From Bacillota bacterium (lineage in GTDB: Bacteria; Bacillota; UBA4882; UBA8346), in the NCBI GenBank assembly GCA_029974635.1, contig JARKQY010000024.1, positions 248,001-312,000 of the forward strand: a DNA stretch of 64,000 nt, in the 5' to 3' direction. Of the stretch, positions 1 through 9,286 are shown in pieces. The notes beneath the pieces are model-generated. The model was not told the DNA's origin. It saw nothing but the letters and a program-made list of their open reading frames with translations, and ran no database searches. Positions within the stretch are counted from its first letter, which is position 1. Each line of letters starts with the position of its first letter. The translations under genes and the position numbers were made by a program.

Positions 1-11
1 TTTAATGTCAA

Positions 12-40
12 TTGACGACAAACGGAAATTTTGATATACT
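12..40 (+). promoter_or_regulatory. Sigma-A promoter of the ECF/ior operon
   Basis: A -35 TTGACG at 12-17, a 17-base spacer and a -10 TATACT at 35-40. It lies 230 bases ahead of the S-component gene, so transcripts carry a leader of about 225 bases that contains the terminator at 154-190. Confidence 0.6.
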
Positions 41-153
41 AAAATAAGCAATATTCCTTCCGATTTTTTGTAGTCGAGCCGAGTTTTTTAGATGAGTATC
101 GTATTTGGGATGAGACGAGTACAGTGGCTAAGACGTAATTTTTAATCGTTTTA

Positions 154-190
154 AAAGCCAGGTGCCGTTACGTGCCTGGCTTTATTATTT
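154..190 (+). terminator. Intrinsic terminator inside the ECF leader, possible attenuator
   Basis: The stem AAAGCCAGG (154-162) pairs with CCTGGCTTT (175-183) and is followed by a T-rich run. It lies between the promoter at 12-40 and the first gene at 271. An alternative pairing, GGC (126-128) and ACGTAA (133-138) with TTACGT (168-173) and GCC (174-176), would break the terminator. A possible 17-codon leader reading frame (92-145, one Trp codon) ends just before it, but has a weak ribosome binding site. It could also simply end an upstream transcript. Confidence 0.55.
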
Positions 191-270
191 TGTAAATTAG
201 GGGAAGGCAATTTTTTGATACGGTCATTGGGCGTGAGGCCTTGACGATAAAAAATTTAGGAGGTACGTAG

Positions 271-822
271 ATGAGTGTTGAGACGAGAGTAGTGGAGCAA
301 AAGGGATTAAAAGCAGTAGACGTTGCAGTGGTAGCGGTATTGTTGGCGGTAGGGGCGGTGCTTCGGATGTTTACCCCGCCGTTTGTGGGAATTACACCCA
401 ACTTTGTCATCGGTATGTATTGTTTGGCCATATTGTTACTGAGGCCAAAACTTGCGGGGATTATCGGTATCGGATTGGTAGCGGCCGGAGTTTGTCAAGT
501 CACGACCAAATCCCTGATACCTTTTTTAAATTTTATCAGTGAACCAGTAGGCGCCATTATGGTCGGAGTATTGGCGTTGATCAAGGCGGAATTCGGAATT
601 TTGAAATATGTCCGTCCTTTTATAATAACATTCATAGGGACCGTGGCAAGCGGCTTGACGTATAGCTCAATTATGATTCAGGCATTAACACTGAATGGCA
701 AAAATGCTCCCGCTTTTGCAGCACTAATCGGAGTCGTCCTGATTACTGCACTAGTTAATGCAGTAATGGTAAGTATTTTATATTTCCCGTTAAAGGCTGC
801 CCTCGGTCGTAGCCGTGAGTAG
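271..822 (+). CDS. ECF transporter S component, TrpP-like (tryptophan/aromatic uptake)
   Basis: A hydrophobic 183-residue protein with five or six membrane segments and no enzyme motif, the size of an ECF substrate-binding (S) subunit. The pattern GAVLRMFTPPF, an ITPNF stretch near residue 50 and a buried TTKSLIPFLNFISEPVGA segment resembles the TrpP family of tryptophan S components (recognised from memory, not searched). The ATG is preceded by AGGAGG at good spacing. It heads a run with both ECF ATPases, the T component and indolepyruvate oxidoreductase, which supports an aromatic amino acid or related substrate. Substrate identity is inferred; another vitamin-type S component is possible. 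Confidence 0.65.
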   Translation: MSVETRVVEQKGLKAVDVAVVAVLLAVGAVLRMFTPPFVGITPNFVIGMYCLAILLLRPKLAGIIGIGLVAAGVCQVTTKSLIPFLNFISEPVGAIMVGVLALIKAEFGILKYVRPFIITFIGTVASGLTYSSIMIQALTLNGKNAPAFAALIGVVLITALVNAVMVSILYFPLKAALGRSRE

Positions 823-863
823 TCCGATTCTACTAAAGACAGTTTCCAAGTAAGGAGAACACC

Positions 864-1745
864 ATGAGCCAGACGGTCAATCCGGCGATTTTAGTTGAGA
901 ATTTGAGTTTCAGCTATCCGAATTCGGAACGCAAAGCCTTGCATGAGGTGGGTTTTGAGATCCAATCGGGGGAATTCATCGGCGTCACAGGTCCCGCCGG
1001 AGCCGGCAAATCCACTTTGATACTGTGTTTGAACGGAATTATTCCTCATTTCCAATCCGGAACTTTTCAGGGAAAAGTTCTGATCAACGGCCGGGATACT
1101 TTTGAGACGCCGTGCGCGGAGATATCCCGGCTGGTTGGAAGTGTCTTTCAGGACCCGGAAGCTCAGATAGTCGCTCCGTCCGTTGAGGATGAAATTGCCT
1201 TTGGTTTGGAAAACTTTGGGTTTGAACCGGCTGATATCGAACAGCGGATTCAAGAAGCTTTAAGTTTGATTGGGATCAGCCATTTGCGGTATCGGTCCAC
1301 TACGGAGCTTTCCGGAGGCCAAAAACAAAGAGTGGCAATCGCCGCGGCAGTTGCCTTGCGGCCGCAAATCCTGGTTTTGGATGAACCCACCTCCGAGTTG
1401 GATCCTATTGGGACTCGCGAGGTTTTTGATGTTTTGCGGAAACTGAATACGGATTATCATTTAACCATCGTGGTTGTGGAACAGAAGCTGAATGTAATGC
1501 TGGAATATATCAACCGGTTGCTGATCCTGAATCAAGGAAAAACCGTCTGTGATCTTCCGCCGCGACGGATACTCGAAGAACCGGAACTGTTAACTGGAAT
1601 CGGGTTAAAGGTTCCTCCCGTAAGCGAGCTGGCATACCGGCTCCGGAAATCGGGGAAATACCGGCCGGAACTTCCTCTGACCGTGGAGGAAGCATATTGC
1701 GGGATCGTTCAAAGCTTAAAGAATATGAGGAACAATCATGATTAA
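864..1745 (+). CDS. ecfA1: ECF transporter ATPase A1
   Basis: ATP-binding subunit of an energy-coupling factor importer, 293 residues. Visible motifs are Walker A GPAGAGKST (residues 43-51), Q-loop VFQDPEAQ, signature LSGGQKQR and Walker B ILVLDEPTSELDP. The start follows AAGGAGA. Its 3' end overlaps the second ATPase by eight bases, indicating translational coupling. It should form a heterodimer with the next gene product at the membrane and power the S component upstream. Confidence 0.9.
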   Translation: MSQTVNPAILVENLSFSYPNSERKALHEVGFEIQSGEFIGVTGPAGAGKSTLILCLNGIIPHFQSGTFQGKVLINGRDTFETPCAEISRLVGSVFQDPEAQIVAPSVEDEIAFGLENFGFEPADIEQRIQEALSLIGISHLRYRSTTELSGGQKQRVAIAAAVALRPQILVLDEPTSELDPIGTREVFDVLRKLNTDYHLTIVVVEQKLNVMLEYINRLLILNQGKTVCDLPPRRILEEPELLTGIGLKVPPVSELAYRLRKSGKYRPELPLTVEEAYCGIVQSLKNMRNNHD

Positions 1746-2577
1746 AGTGAATGATTTAACGTTTCAATATCCCAACGGGACGCCCGTATTGCGCCAGATC
1801 AATTTCCATATCCGCCCGGGGGAATTTGTAGCCTTGATTGGACAAAACGGTACTGGAAAGACGACTCTGCTAAAACATTTTAACGCTTTATTAAAACCGT
1901 CTTCCGGTTCGGTTCAGGTGGCCGGTATCGATACCCGTAAGTCCACCACCGGGGAATTGGCCAAAAAGGTCGGATATTTATTTCAAAATCCCGATCATCA
2001 AATCTTTATGCCTACCGTGGAAAAAGAGATCAGTTTTGGTCCCGGTAATTTGCATTTATCCAAAGAGGAAGTCAAGGCCCGGACTTTGGAGGCAGCCTCT
2101 CAAGTGGCTTTGAGTGAATACTTGAAGGAAAACCCTTTATTTTTAAGCAAGGGGCAGCGGCAGCGGGTCGCTTTTGCATCCTTGCTTTCCATGAAACCGG
2201 AAATTATGGTGTTGGATGAACCGACCACCGGACAGGATTACCAGGAAGGCATTCAGATCATGGAAATGGTTAAAAAACTTCATTATGAAGGTCATACTAT
2301 TATTTTTGTAACTCATGACATGGAATTGGTGGCTCGTTACGCCCAGCGTGTTATCGTATTAAACCGGGGCCAGGTCTTACTGGATGCGGCTACCCGTGAA
2401 GTCTTTTACCATCCGGAAGAATTAATGAAAACCAACTTGTTTCCCCCTCAAATTGCGCAATTGGCCCAAAAACTGAAAACAAACCGGCCGGATCTTGATA
2501 ATGTACTGTCGGTTGAGGACTTATATCAAGAGCTAATCCGTTTGGAGGAGGATAAAGCCAATGTCTGCTGTGGCTAA
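1738..2577 (+). CDS. ecfA2: ECF transporter ATPase A2
   Basis: Second ECF ATPase, 279 residues. Walker A GQNGTGKTT lies at residues 35-43, followed by a Q-loop LFQNPDHQIF and Walker B IMVLDEPTTGQD. The signature motif is LSKGQRQR, with Lys in place of the first Gly of LSGGQ, a variation tolerated in ABC heterodimers. The DEPTTGQD form is typical of ECF modules. It overlaps ecfA1 by eight bases and the T component by 17 bases. Confidence 0.9.
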   Translation: MIKVNDLTFQYPNGTPVLRQINFHIRPGEFVALIGQNGTGKTTLLKHFNALLKPSSGSVQVAGIDTRKSTTGELAKKVGYLFQNPDHQIFMPTVEKEISFGPGNLHLSKEEVKARTLEAASQVALSEYLKENPLFLSKGQRQRVAFASLLSMKPEIMVLDEPTTGQDYQEGIQIMEMVKKLHYEGHTIIFVTHDMELVARYAQRVIVLNRGQVLLDAATREVFYHPEELMKTNLFPPQIAQLAQKLKTNRPDLDNVLSVEDLYQELIRLEEDKANVCCG

Positions 2578-3349
2578 TTACTTGCCCAGGAACACCTGGA
2601 TCCACCGTCTGAATCCGCTGACCAAAATGTTATGGTCAATTATCTTGATGACGTTGAGTTTTCTATACCGTGACCCAATTATATTAGCGGTCCTTTTTCT
2701 TTCCATCGCCCTGGTGGCTTATATGGCAGGAATTCTTAAGGAAATGCTGCCCGCTTTTAAAGGACTGCTGATTTTTGCCGGTATTTTTCTTTTGTTTCAA
2801 ATCTTTTTCATTACCGAAGGGAAAGTATTATTTTATGTGATACCCGGGACGAAAATTTTGCCAATAACTGATGAGGGAATTTTCGGTTCATTGGCCATGG
2901 GCGCCCGTTTAATGGTCATTGCAGCCAGTTTCCCGGTTTTATTGGGGACGACCCAGGTGAAAGACCTGGTGATTATGCTGGTGGAAAAGATAAAAATTCC
3001 ATACACGTATGCATTTATGTTTATCACCTCCTTGCGGTTTGTACCGACTTTCATGCAAGAAATGGAACAAATCGTTCAAGCGCAATGTTCCCGTGGCCAC
3101 CGGCTTGAAAACCGCAATCTCATCCGGAAATTTTTCTCCTTGTGTCCGCTAGCGATACCTTTAATGATTACATCAGTAAAAAAAGCCGAACAGCTTGCCA
3201 TATCCATGGAAACCCGGGGATTCGGGCTGGGAAGCCGCACCTATCTCCATCAAATTCAATTTCGTGCCATTGACTGGGGAATATCTTTGGGCATGCTCGG
3301 AATGGTAGCTTTGAGTGTTTACCTCAACCTGCAAGGGATTTTCCAATAA
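2561..3349 (+). CDS. ecfT: ECF transporter transmembrane T component
   Basis: Membrane coupling subunit of 262 residues with about five hydrophobic segments. Two Arg-Gly coupling motifs used by EcfT to contact the ATPases are visible: CSRGHRL near residue 180 and METRGFGLG near residue 220. A GGAGGAGG site eight bases ahead of the ATG supports the start, inside the end of the preceding ATPase gene. All four parts of an ECF importer are therefore contiguous. Confidence 0.9.
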   Translation: MSAVANYLPRNTWIHRLNPLTKMLWSIILMTLSFLYRDPIILAVLFLSIALVAYMAGILKEMLPAFKGLLIFAGIFLLFQIFFITEGKVLFYVIPGTKILPITDEGIFGSLAMGARLMVIAASFPVLLGTTQVKDLVIMLVEKIKIPYTYAFMFITSLRFVPTFMQEMEQIVQAQCSRGHRLENRNLIRKFFSLCPLAIPLMITSVKKAEQLAISMETRGFGLGSRTYLHQIQFRAIDWGISLGMLGMVALSVYLNLQGIFQ

Positions 3350-3408
3350 ATCGCGAATATAAGCAAGGTTTCGGTTTGAAATGATTGGAATGGCGCGAGG
3401 TGACTTGA

Positions 3409-5217
3409 GTGTCGATGAAATTACTGATGGGAAATGAGGCCATCGCCAGGGGAGCTATTGAAGCCGGTTTGAATTTTGCGGCGGCATATCCGGGAACACC
3501 TTCTTCGGAGATTATCGGAACTTTGGCCGAATGGGCGGAGGAATTTGAGTATTATGTGGAATGGTCGGTTAATGAGAAAGTAGCCCTGGAGGTGGCGGCA
3601 GGAGCGGCTTATGCCGGGGCTTACAGTTTAGTGGCCATGAAGCAAGTCGGATTGAATGTAGCCAGCGATCCCCTGATGAGCTTGGCTTATATCGGAATAA
3701 AAGGGGCGCTGGTGGTGGTAGTGGCCGATGATCCCGGACCCCACTCTTCGCAAACGGAGCAGGATACCAGGACATTTGCCAAATTCGCCAAATTGCCGGT
3801 CTTTGACCCTAGCTCTCCCGAAGAAGCATTAATGATGACCAAAGATGCTTTTGAGTTATCCCACCGATATGGAATACCCGTATTTCTTCGTCCAACTACC
3901 AGGGTATGCCACGCTACGGCCGGAATCCGGTTCTCTGCGGTCGAGAAAAACCAGCCGGAAGGCTTTGTGAAAGACTCCAAATGGGTAATTTTCCCTAGAC
4001 TTTCCTATGTACGGCACCAATGGCTCGAGGAGCAACAACTGAAGCTATCCCGGGAGTTCGATTCCAACCGTTGGAACTATATTCAATCCGGGAAGAAAAT
4101 AGGGATTCTGGCCGGAGGGGTTTCGGTTTTATATGTCCGGGAAGCGGCCGCCATTTTAGGGATCCAACCCGCGATATTGAAAATCGGCAATCCATATCCG
4201 CTGCCAACGGGGAAAATAAGCGAGTTTCTTGACCAGGTGGAAGAGGTAGTGGTGGTTGAAGAGCTGGATCCGGTTTTGGAGGAAGGGTTAATCGCCGTTG
4301 CCGGCCAAAAAGGTTTTACGGGTAAAATCCACGGCAAGATATCCGGTTTGTTACCACGGGCCGGAGAGTATAGCATCGCTTTAATAAAAAAGGTTTTGGC
4401 CAATATTTTAGGAATGCCGGATTCAGAGGAGATTACGCCGGAATCCGGTAATGAAAAGGCGCCGGATTTGCCGGTCCGGCCTCCGGTTTTATGCGCCGGA
4501 TGTTCTCACCGGGCTTCATTTTATGCGGTTAAAAGAGCAACTAAAAATGCTAATGCCATATATACGGGAGATATTGGCTGTTATACCCTTGGTAATGCGC
4601 CTCCTTTATCCATGGTTGACACCTGTCTTTGCATGGGTGCGGGAGTTACCATTGCCCAAGGTTTAAAGCGCGTCGAACCGGATCGTCCCATATTCGCCTT
4701 TATTGGGGATTCCACCTTCTTTCATACCGGCATCCCCGGAATCATCAATGCTGTATATAACAATCACCCGGTGAAAATCGTAATTCTGGACAATAGCACT
4801 ACTGCTATGACCGGACATCAGCCCCATCCAGGCACTGGGAAAAAAGCGGCCGGAACAGCCGGGGAAATTATCGACCCGGTCCAAGTGGTGAAGGCCTGCG
4901 GAGTAAAATTTGTGGAAACTACCAACCCTCTGGATTTAAAATCTGCCGAAGCGGTAATACGGCGGGCCATGGAGTTTCAGGGACCTGCCGCCATTGTCAT
5001 GAGAGCTCCTTGCGCCAACACCTTTAAACCGGTGCGCCGCTTCCGGATTGACCGGGAAATTTGTTCCGACTGCGGCCGCTGCCTTCGCGAGCTGGGATGT
5101 CCGGCTTTTTACCGTGAAGATAGTGGCGTAAAAGCGGCGCTGCAAATTGGCCCTGCATGCCACGGTTGTGGATTATGCAGTCAGATCTGCCCGTTAGGGG
5201 CAATTAAAGCGGAATAA
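3409..5217 (+). CDS. iorA: Indolepyruvate:ferredoxin oxidoreductase, alpha subunit
   Basis: Oxidatively decarboxylates aryl pyruvates (indolepyruvate, phenylpyruvate) to aryl-acetyl-CoA with ferredoxin as electron acceptor. 602 residues, normal for IorA. The N-terminal pyrimidine-binding domain begins MGNEAIARGA and contains AYPGTPSSEI. The TPP domain carries CAGCSHR, GDIGCYTLG and GDSTFFHTG followed by DNSTTAMTG. The C-terminus has two 4Fe-4S clusters, CSDCGRC...CP and CHGCGLC..ICP. The start may be GTG 3409 or ATG 3415. It is paired with iorB and follows the transporter by 59 bases, fitting aromatic amino acid fermentation. Confidence 0.93.
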   Translation: MSMKLLMGNEAIARGAIEAGLNFAAAYPGTPSSEIIGTLAEWAEEFEYYVEWSVNEKVALEVAAGAAYAGAYSLVAMKQVGLNVASDPLMSLAYIGIKGALVVVVADDPGPHSSQTEQDTRTFAKFAKLPVFDPSSPEEALMMTKDAFELSHRYGIPVFLRPTTRVCHATAGIRFSAVEKNQPEGFVKDSKWVIFPRLSYVRHQWLEEQQLKLSREFDSNRWNYIQSGKKIGILAGGVSVLYVREAAAILGIQPAILKIGNPYPLPTGKISEFLDQVEEVVVVEELDPVLEEGLIAVAGQKGFTGKIHGKISGLLPRAGEYSIALIKKVLANILGMPDSEEITPESGNEKAPDLPVRPPVLCAGCSHRASFYAVKRATKNANAIYTGDIGCYTLGNAPPLSMVDTCLCMGAGVTIAQGLKRVEPDRPIFAFIGDSTFFHTGIPGIINAVYNNHPVKIVILDNSTTAMTGHQPHPGTGKKAAGTAGEIIDPVQVVKACGVKFVETTNPLDLKSAEAVIRRAMEFQGPAAIVMRAPCANTFKPVRRFRIDREICSDCGRCLRELGCPAFYREDSGVKAALQIGPACHGCGLCSQICPLGAIKAE

Positions 5218-5229
5218 GGAGGCGAGATC

Positions 5230-5820
5230 GTGGCTGATAAACTGGATATCTTAATTGCCGGAGTTGGAGGTCAGGGTACGGTTTTGGCCTCAAGGGTACT
5301 AGCCCAGGCAGCTTTAAACAACGGTCTTTTGGCCCGTACCGCCGAGACAATCGGTATGGCGCAACGGGAAGGCTCCGTTCAAAGTCATGTGCGTATTGGA
5401 ATGCCTGATTTTGGCCCATTGATTCCCGAATACGGGGCGGATGTTTTATTGGGGTTTGAACCAGCGGAAGCTCAGCGGGCTTGCCGGTTGATCAAACCTT
5501 CGGGTTTCGGCCTGGTGAATATTCATCCGGTCCGGCCTGTTACCGTAACCTTAGGAACCTCTCCTTACCCGTTGGAAGAGATTCAACAGTATTTATGCGC
5601 GCTTCCGGTGAAAATTTTGTTTATTAACGCTTTTGAGTTGGCCACTGTGGCCGGGAATTTCCGGACAATCAACTCCGTAATGCTGGGTGCGCTCTCCAGT
5701 ACCGGATTATTGCCGGTAAAAGCGGCGGATATTAAAGATGTTTTACTGGAGATGCTTCCCGAACGGGTTCGGGGGGTCAATGACCGGGCTTTTGAACTGG
5801 GAAAAGAGGCCTTAAGATAA
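5230..5820 (+). CDS. iorB: Indolepyruvate:ferredoxin oxidoreductase, beta subunit
   Basis: The gamma-type domain of 2-oxoacid:ferredoxin oxidoreductases, 196 residues. Recognisable features are the N-terminal GVGGQGTVLASRVLAQAA and the AQREGSVQSHVRIG segment. A GTG start is preceded by AAGGAGGCG at 5216-5224. It lies 12 bases after iorA and forms the catalytic heterodimer with it. Confidence 0.92.
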   Translation: MADKLDILIAGVGGQGTVLASRVLAQAALNNGLLARTAETIGMAQREGSVQSHVRIGMPDFGPLIPEYGADVLLGFEPAEAQRACRLIKPSGFGLVNIHPVRPVTVTLGTSPYPLEEIQQYLCALPVKILFINAFELATVAGNFRTINSVMLGALSSTGLLPVKAADIKDVLLEMLPERVRGVNDRAFELGKEALR

Positions 5821-5867
5821 CCCTGGATGAGATTTGCGGTTGACAGTAAGATTGGAGGCAAGTGGAA

Positions 5868-7175
5868 ATGGCGCAGCGAATAGCGGAATATCAGGATTTA
5901 CATGATGCGGAGTTCGTCGGTCTATCCGGAAATGATAAGGCCAACTACTGGCTGGATTCTCTAGAAAAGCTTTGCAAAAGGGTTTTTAGTCTCCCAGAAT
6001 CGTTTTATCACCGGAAGTTAAGGAACTGCGGCTATCAACCCGGGGACTTGAAGGATATTCAGAGTTTCAGAAAACTTCCTTTTACCGCTAAAGAAGAGTT
6101 GCGGGAAGCGTACCCGCTGGGATTACAGGCCGTACCCGACCAGGATATTATACGAATCCATTCATCTTCCGGCACCACTGGACAGCCCATCATCATTCCC
6201 TATACCAAAAAGGATGTGGCCGATTGGGCGTTAATGTTTGCCCGTTGTTACGCATTATCCGGGGTTACTAAAAATGACCGGGTTCAAATTACTCCCGGTT
6301 ATGGCTTATGGACGGCCGGGATCGGTTTTCAAGCCGGAGTTGAGCGGCTAGGAGCCATGGCAATTCCCATGGGGCCCGGTAATACCGAAAAACAGTTGCA
6401 GATGATGGTTGATCTCCGTTCCACCGTTTTATGCAGTACCTCTTCCTATGCGTTACTACTGGCTGAAGAAGTAACCAAGCGGAATTTGAAGGAAAAAATT
6501 CATTTGAAAACCGGAATTATGGGTTCCGAACGCTGGGGAGAAAAGATGCGGGCCCGGATCGAGGCTGAATTGGGAATCGAGACTTTCGATATCTACGGTT
6601 TAACCGAGATTTATGGACCCGGAATTGGGATTGACTGTAAGTTCCACGATGGGCTTCATTATTGGTCGGATTTTCTTTATTTTGAAATTATCGATCCCTT
6701 AACCGGCGAAGTATTACCGGATGGTGAACTGGGTGAATTGGTGATTACGACTTTGGTCAAGGAAGGCGCGCCGTTGATCCGTTACCGTACCCGGGACTTG
6801 ACCCGGATTATTCCCGGAACCTGCTCCTGCGGCAGTGATTATCCCCGGATTGATCGTATTTTAGGCCGGAGCGATGATATGATTAAGGTGAAAGCCGTCA
6901 ACATATATCCCGGACAGATAGAGGAATTGCTGCGGGGCGTCAAAGGGGCCAGCAGCGAGTACCAAATTAAATTATCCAAAGTGGATGCCCGCGACCATAT
7001 GCTGCTCCGGGTGGAAGCCGAGAGTGGCACGGATTTTGAACGGTTAAAAGAGTTGATTGCTACCAATTTTAAGAAACAAATCGGGGTTTTGATTGAAGTG
7101 GAGATAGTACCCATCGGCGCGCTGCCGCGCAGCGAGAAGAAATCGAAGCGGGTTATTGATGAGAGGGATCTGTAA
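5868..7175 (+). CDS. paaK: Phenylacetate-CoA ligase-like enzyme
   Basis: An AMP-forming aryl-acid CoA ligase of the PaaK family, about 435 residues. Motifs: HSSSGTTGQPIIIPYTKKD (ATP loop), YGLTEIYGPG, the YRTRDLT motif and a C-terminal domain with RSDDMIKVKAVNIYPGQIE. A GTG at 5862 is only three bases from the GGAGG at 5854-5858, so the ATG at 5868 is preferred. Placed after iorAB, it probably interconverts indoleacetate or phenylacetate and the CoA ester, recovering energy or allowing the reverse reductive carboxylation. This pairing is common in anaerobes. The operon ends at the terminator at 7205. Confidence 0.88.
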   Translation: MAQRIAEYQDLHDAEFVGLSGNDKANYWLDSLEKLCKRVFSLPESFYHRKLRNCGYQPGDLKDIQSFRKLPFTAKEELREAYPLGLQAVPDQDIIRIHSSSGTTGQPIIIPYTKKDVADWALMFARCYALSGVTKNDRVQITPGYGLWTAGIGFQAGVERLGAMAIPMGPGNTEKQLQMMVDLRSTVLCSTSSYALLLAEEVTKRNLKEKIHLKTGIMGSERWGEKMRARIEAELGIETFDIYGLTEIYGPGIGIDCKFHDGLHYWSDFLYFEIIDPLTGEVLPDGELGELVITTLVKEGAPLIRYRTRDLTRIIPGTCSCGSDYPRIDRILGRSDDMIKVKAVNIYPGQIEELLRGVKGASSEYQIKLSKVDARDHMLLRVEAESGTDFERLKELIATNFKKQIGVLIEVEIVPIGALPRSEKKSKRVIDERDL

Positions 7176-7204
7176 AAATTAATGATTTATGTATAGATAG
7201 ACGA

Positions 7205-7242
7205 AATAATCCAGGGATTATGCCTGGATTATTATTGTTTTT
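7205..7242 (+). terminator. Terminator of the ECF-ior-paaK operon
   Basis: An 11-base-pair perfect stem, AATAATCCAGG (7205-7215) with CCTGGATTATT (7223-7233), a seven-base loop, then a T-rich tail to 7242. It follows the ligase stop codon by about 30 bases. Confidence 0.88.
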
Positions 7243-7800
7243 AGGCTCTTAAATCCGAAGTTTTTGTTAAAATTAGGACGAAAATAAGATAAAAGCCGCT
7301 CAAGTTGAAAAGAAGAGCTTTTTTTGACGGGATTAACGGGATTTATGGGATTAAGATATGTTTTGTTTTTATAAGATTCGGCAGGTGAAACGGACAATGG
7401 ATGGAATAGTATAAATTGTCAATACCGGCATTGGCTTTTTGAACCGAAGCAGTATGAAATGGATTTCTCGCGGGTGAAAAGCAAAAAATAAGCCCCGCCA
7501 CTCCTACATCAGTACCCTACGTAGGAACGTAAGGCTTCGAAGACGACAGGGCAATAAAAGTTTAGTTGAGTCTGAGTGACTTTGGAAGAATCTGAATGAG
7601 CCTAGGCGGGAGTAGATGTATGGCTAGCAGCGCTTGATACGGATGTTTCATTTGATGCAGTTATTTCGGCAGTAGAAGTTTAGGAATGAACACCCGTCTA
7701 TATATAGGCAAAAAAGGTTTTTCATGATTTATGTGGAATATTCTCTCGTATTTTATCAGTATACTGTTGCCAAAGGTATAGTCGAAGTAATAAATAGCCA
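7243..7800. other. Long intergenic stretch without a recognisable gene
   Basis: It contains a GGGATT-type triplicated motif (about 7326-7354) and a weak partial copy of the dispersed repeat (TGGATGGAATAG near 7400). No convincing coding frame is present. A TATACT at about 7759 could be the -10 of argH, but its -35 is poor. Confidence 0.5.
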
Positions 7801-7812
7801 GGAGGTTTTGAT

Positions 7813-9192
7813 ATGAAAGCCTGGGGTGGAAGATTTCAAAAGGCAACGGCGTCGCAGATGGATGATTTTCATTCCTCCATTCATTTTGACTGCCGGTTGG
7901 CCGAGGAAGATATCAGGGGAAGTATCGCCCATGCGCGAATGCTGGGTAATACCGGCATTATCTCCCAACAGGAAGCTGAAACCATTAGCGCCGGTTTGCA
8001 AAAAATATTGGACAGAGTCGCTTCCGGCCAGATTGTCTGGGACCCGGGAGCTGAAGATATTCATATGAATGTGGAAAAACTACTGGTCCAGGAGATCGGG
8101 GTTCTGGGGAATAAACTGCACACGGCCCGCAGCCGGAACGACCAGGTGGCATTGGACGCTAGAGTTTATTTGCGCAAGGAAATCACCGTGATTCAACGGC
8201 TGTTGACGGAGTTGTTCCAGGCATTATTAACTATCGCCGAACGGGAAAAGGAAACCATTCTGCCGGGCTATACCCATCTCCAGCGCGCTCAGCCGGTTTT
8301 ATTAGGTCACCATCTGCTGGCCTATTTTGAAATGTTTCGCCGGGATTACGGACGGTTACAGGACTGTTTGAAACGGACGGCGGTGTTGCCGTTGGGTGCC
8401 GGGGCTTTGGCGGGAACGGGCTTCCCAATTGACCGCCAGCAGGTGGCTCTGGAATTGGGATTTGACCAAGTTGCCGTTAACAGTCTCGACGCGGTTAGCG
8501 ACCGGGACTTTGTGGCCGAATTTATATTTGTAGCCTCCATGATGATGATGCATTTGTCGCGTTTTTGCGAGGAACTGGTGTTATGGTCATCGATGGAGTT
8601 TGGTTTCGTGGAAATGGACGACGCCTATAGCACTGGCTCAAGTATTATGCCGCAGAAGAAGAACCCGGATGTGGCCGAGTTGGTACGAGGAAAAACCGGC
8701 AGGGTTTACGGCAGCCTGATGGCGATTCTGACAGTGATGAAAGGCCTGCCGCTAGCCTATAATAAGGATATGCAGGAGGATAAAGAAGCTTTGTTCGATG
8801 CGGTTGATACCATCAAAGGGTCGCTGCAAATTTTTATTTTAATGTTGGAAACAGTGGTTTTCAAACGGGATAGGATGCTTAATGCCACCAAAGATGGATA
8901 TTTAAACGCAACTGATCTGGCTGATTATTTGGCGGTCAAAGGTATGCCATTTCGCATGGCTCATGAAGCGGTGGGCAAATTGGTCAGGGATTGCATAAGT
9001 CAGGGAAAACGCCTGGAAGAACTTACTATTGAAGAGTTTAAAGCCGCGTCGGACTTGATCGAGGAAGATGTTTATGAAACTTTGGACATGAAAAACGTGG
9101 TTAAGGCCCGCTCTTCATATGGTGGAACCGCCTTTGAACAGGTGGCGCTGCAATTGGAAGCGGCAAAATCCTGGGTTGATTCGGTGAAATAA
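7813..9192 (+). CDS. argH: Argininosuccinate lyase
   Basis: Cleaves argininosuccinate to arginine and fumarate, the last step of arginine synthesis. 459 residues, the usual length. Motifs: N-terminal WGGRF, SRNDQVALD, TH-LQRAQP, and the fumarase-superfamily signature GSSIMPQKKNPD carrying the catalytic Ser loop. GGAGG at 7801-7805 lies seven bases before the ATG. No other arginine gene is nearby, so argH stands alone here. Confidence 0.96.
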   Translation: MKAWGGRFQKATASQMDDFHSSIHFDCRLAEEDIRGSIAHARMLGNTGIISQQEAETISAGLQKILDRVASGQIVWDPGAEDIHMNVEKLLVQEIGVLGNKLHTARSRNDQVALDARVYLRKEITVIQRLLTELFQALLTIAEREKETILPGYTHLQRAQPVLLGHHLLAYFEMFRRDYGRLQDCLKRTAVLPLGAGALAGTGFPIDRQQVALELGFDQVAVNSLDAVSDRDFVAEFIFVASMMMMHLSRFCEELVLWSSMEFGFVEMDDAYSTGSSIMPQKKNPDVAELVRGKTGRVYGSLMAILTVMKGLPLAYNKDMQEDKEALFDAVDTIKGSLQIFILMLETVVFKRDRMLNATKDGYLNATDLADYLAVKGMPFRMAHEAVGKLVRDCISQGKRLEELTIEEFKAASDLIEEDVYETLDMKNVVKARSSYGGTAFEQVALQLEAAKSWVDSVK

Positions 9193-9286
9193 TTGTCCAA
9201 AAGTTTGACGGGGCAAAGACCGATAATTGTAACAACGCTACAATATGGATAGAGAGTGTCATTTATATTAGGGGGGCGGATTGGAG

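Noticed and set aside
41..190. T-box leader ahead of the ECF operon
   Set aside because: The leader before the terminator is only about 110 bases and lacks the conserved T-box AGGGTGG word and a Stem I. I keep it only as an unclassified attenuator.
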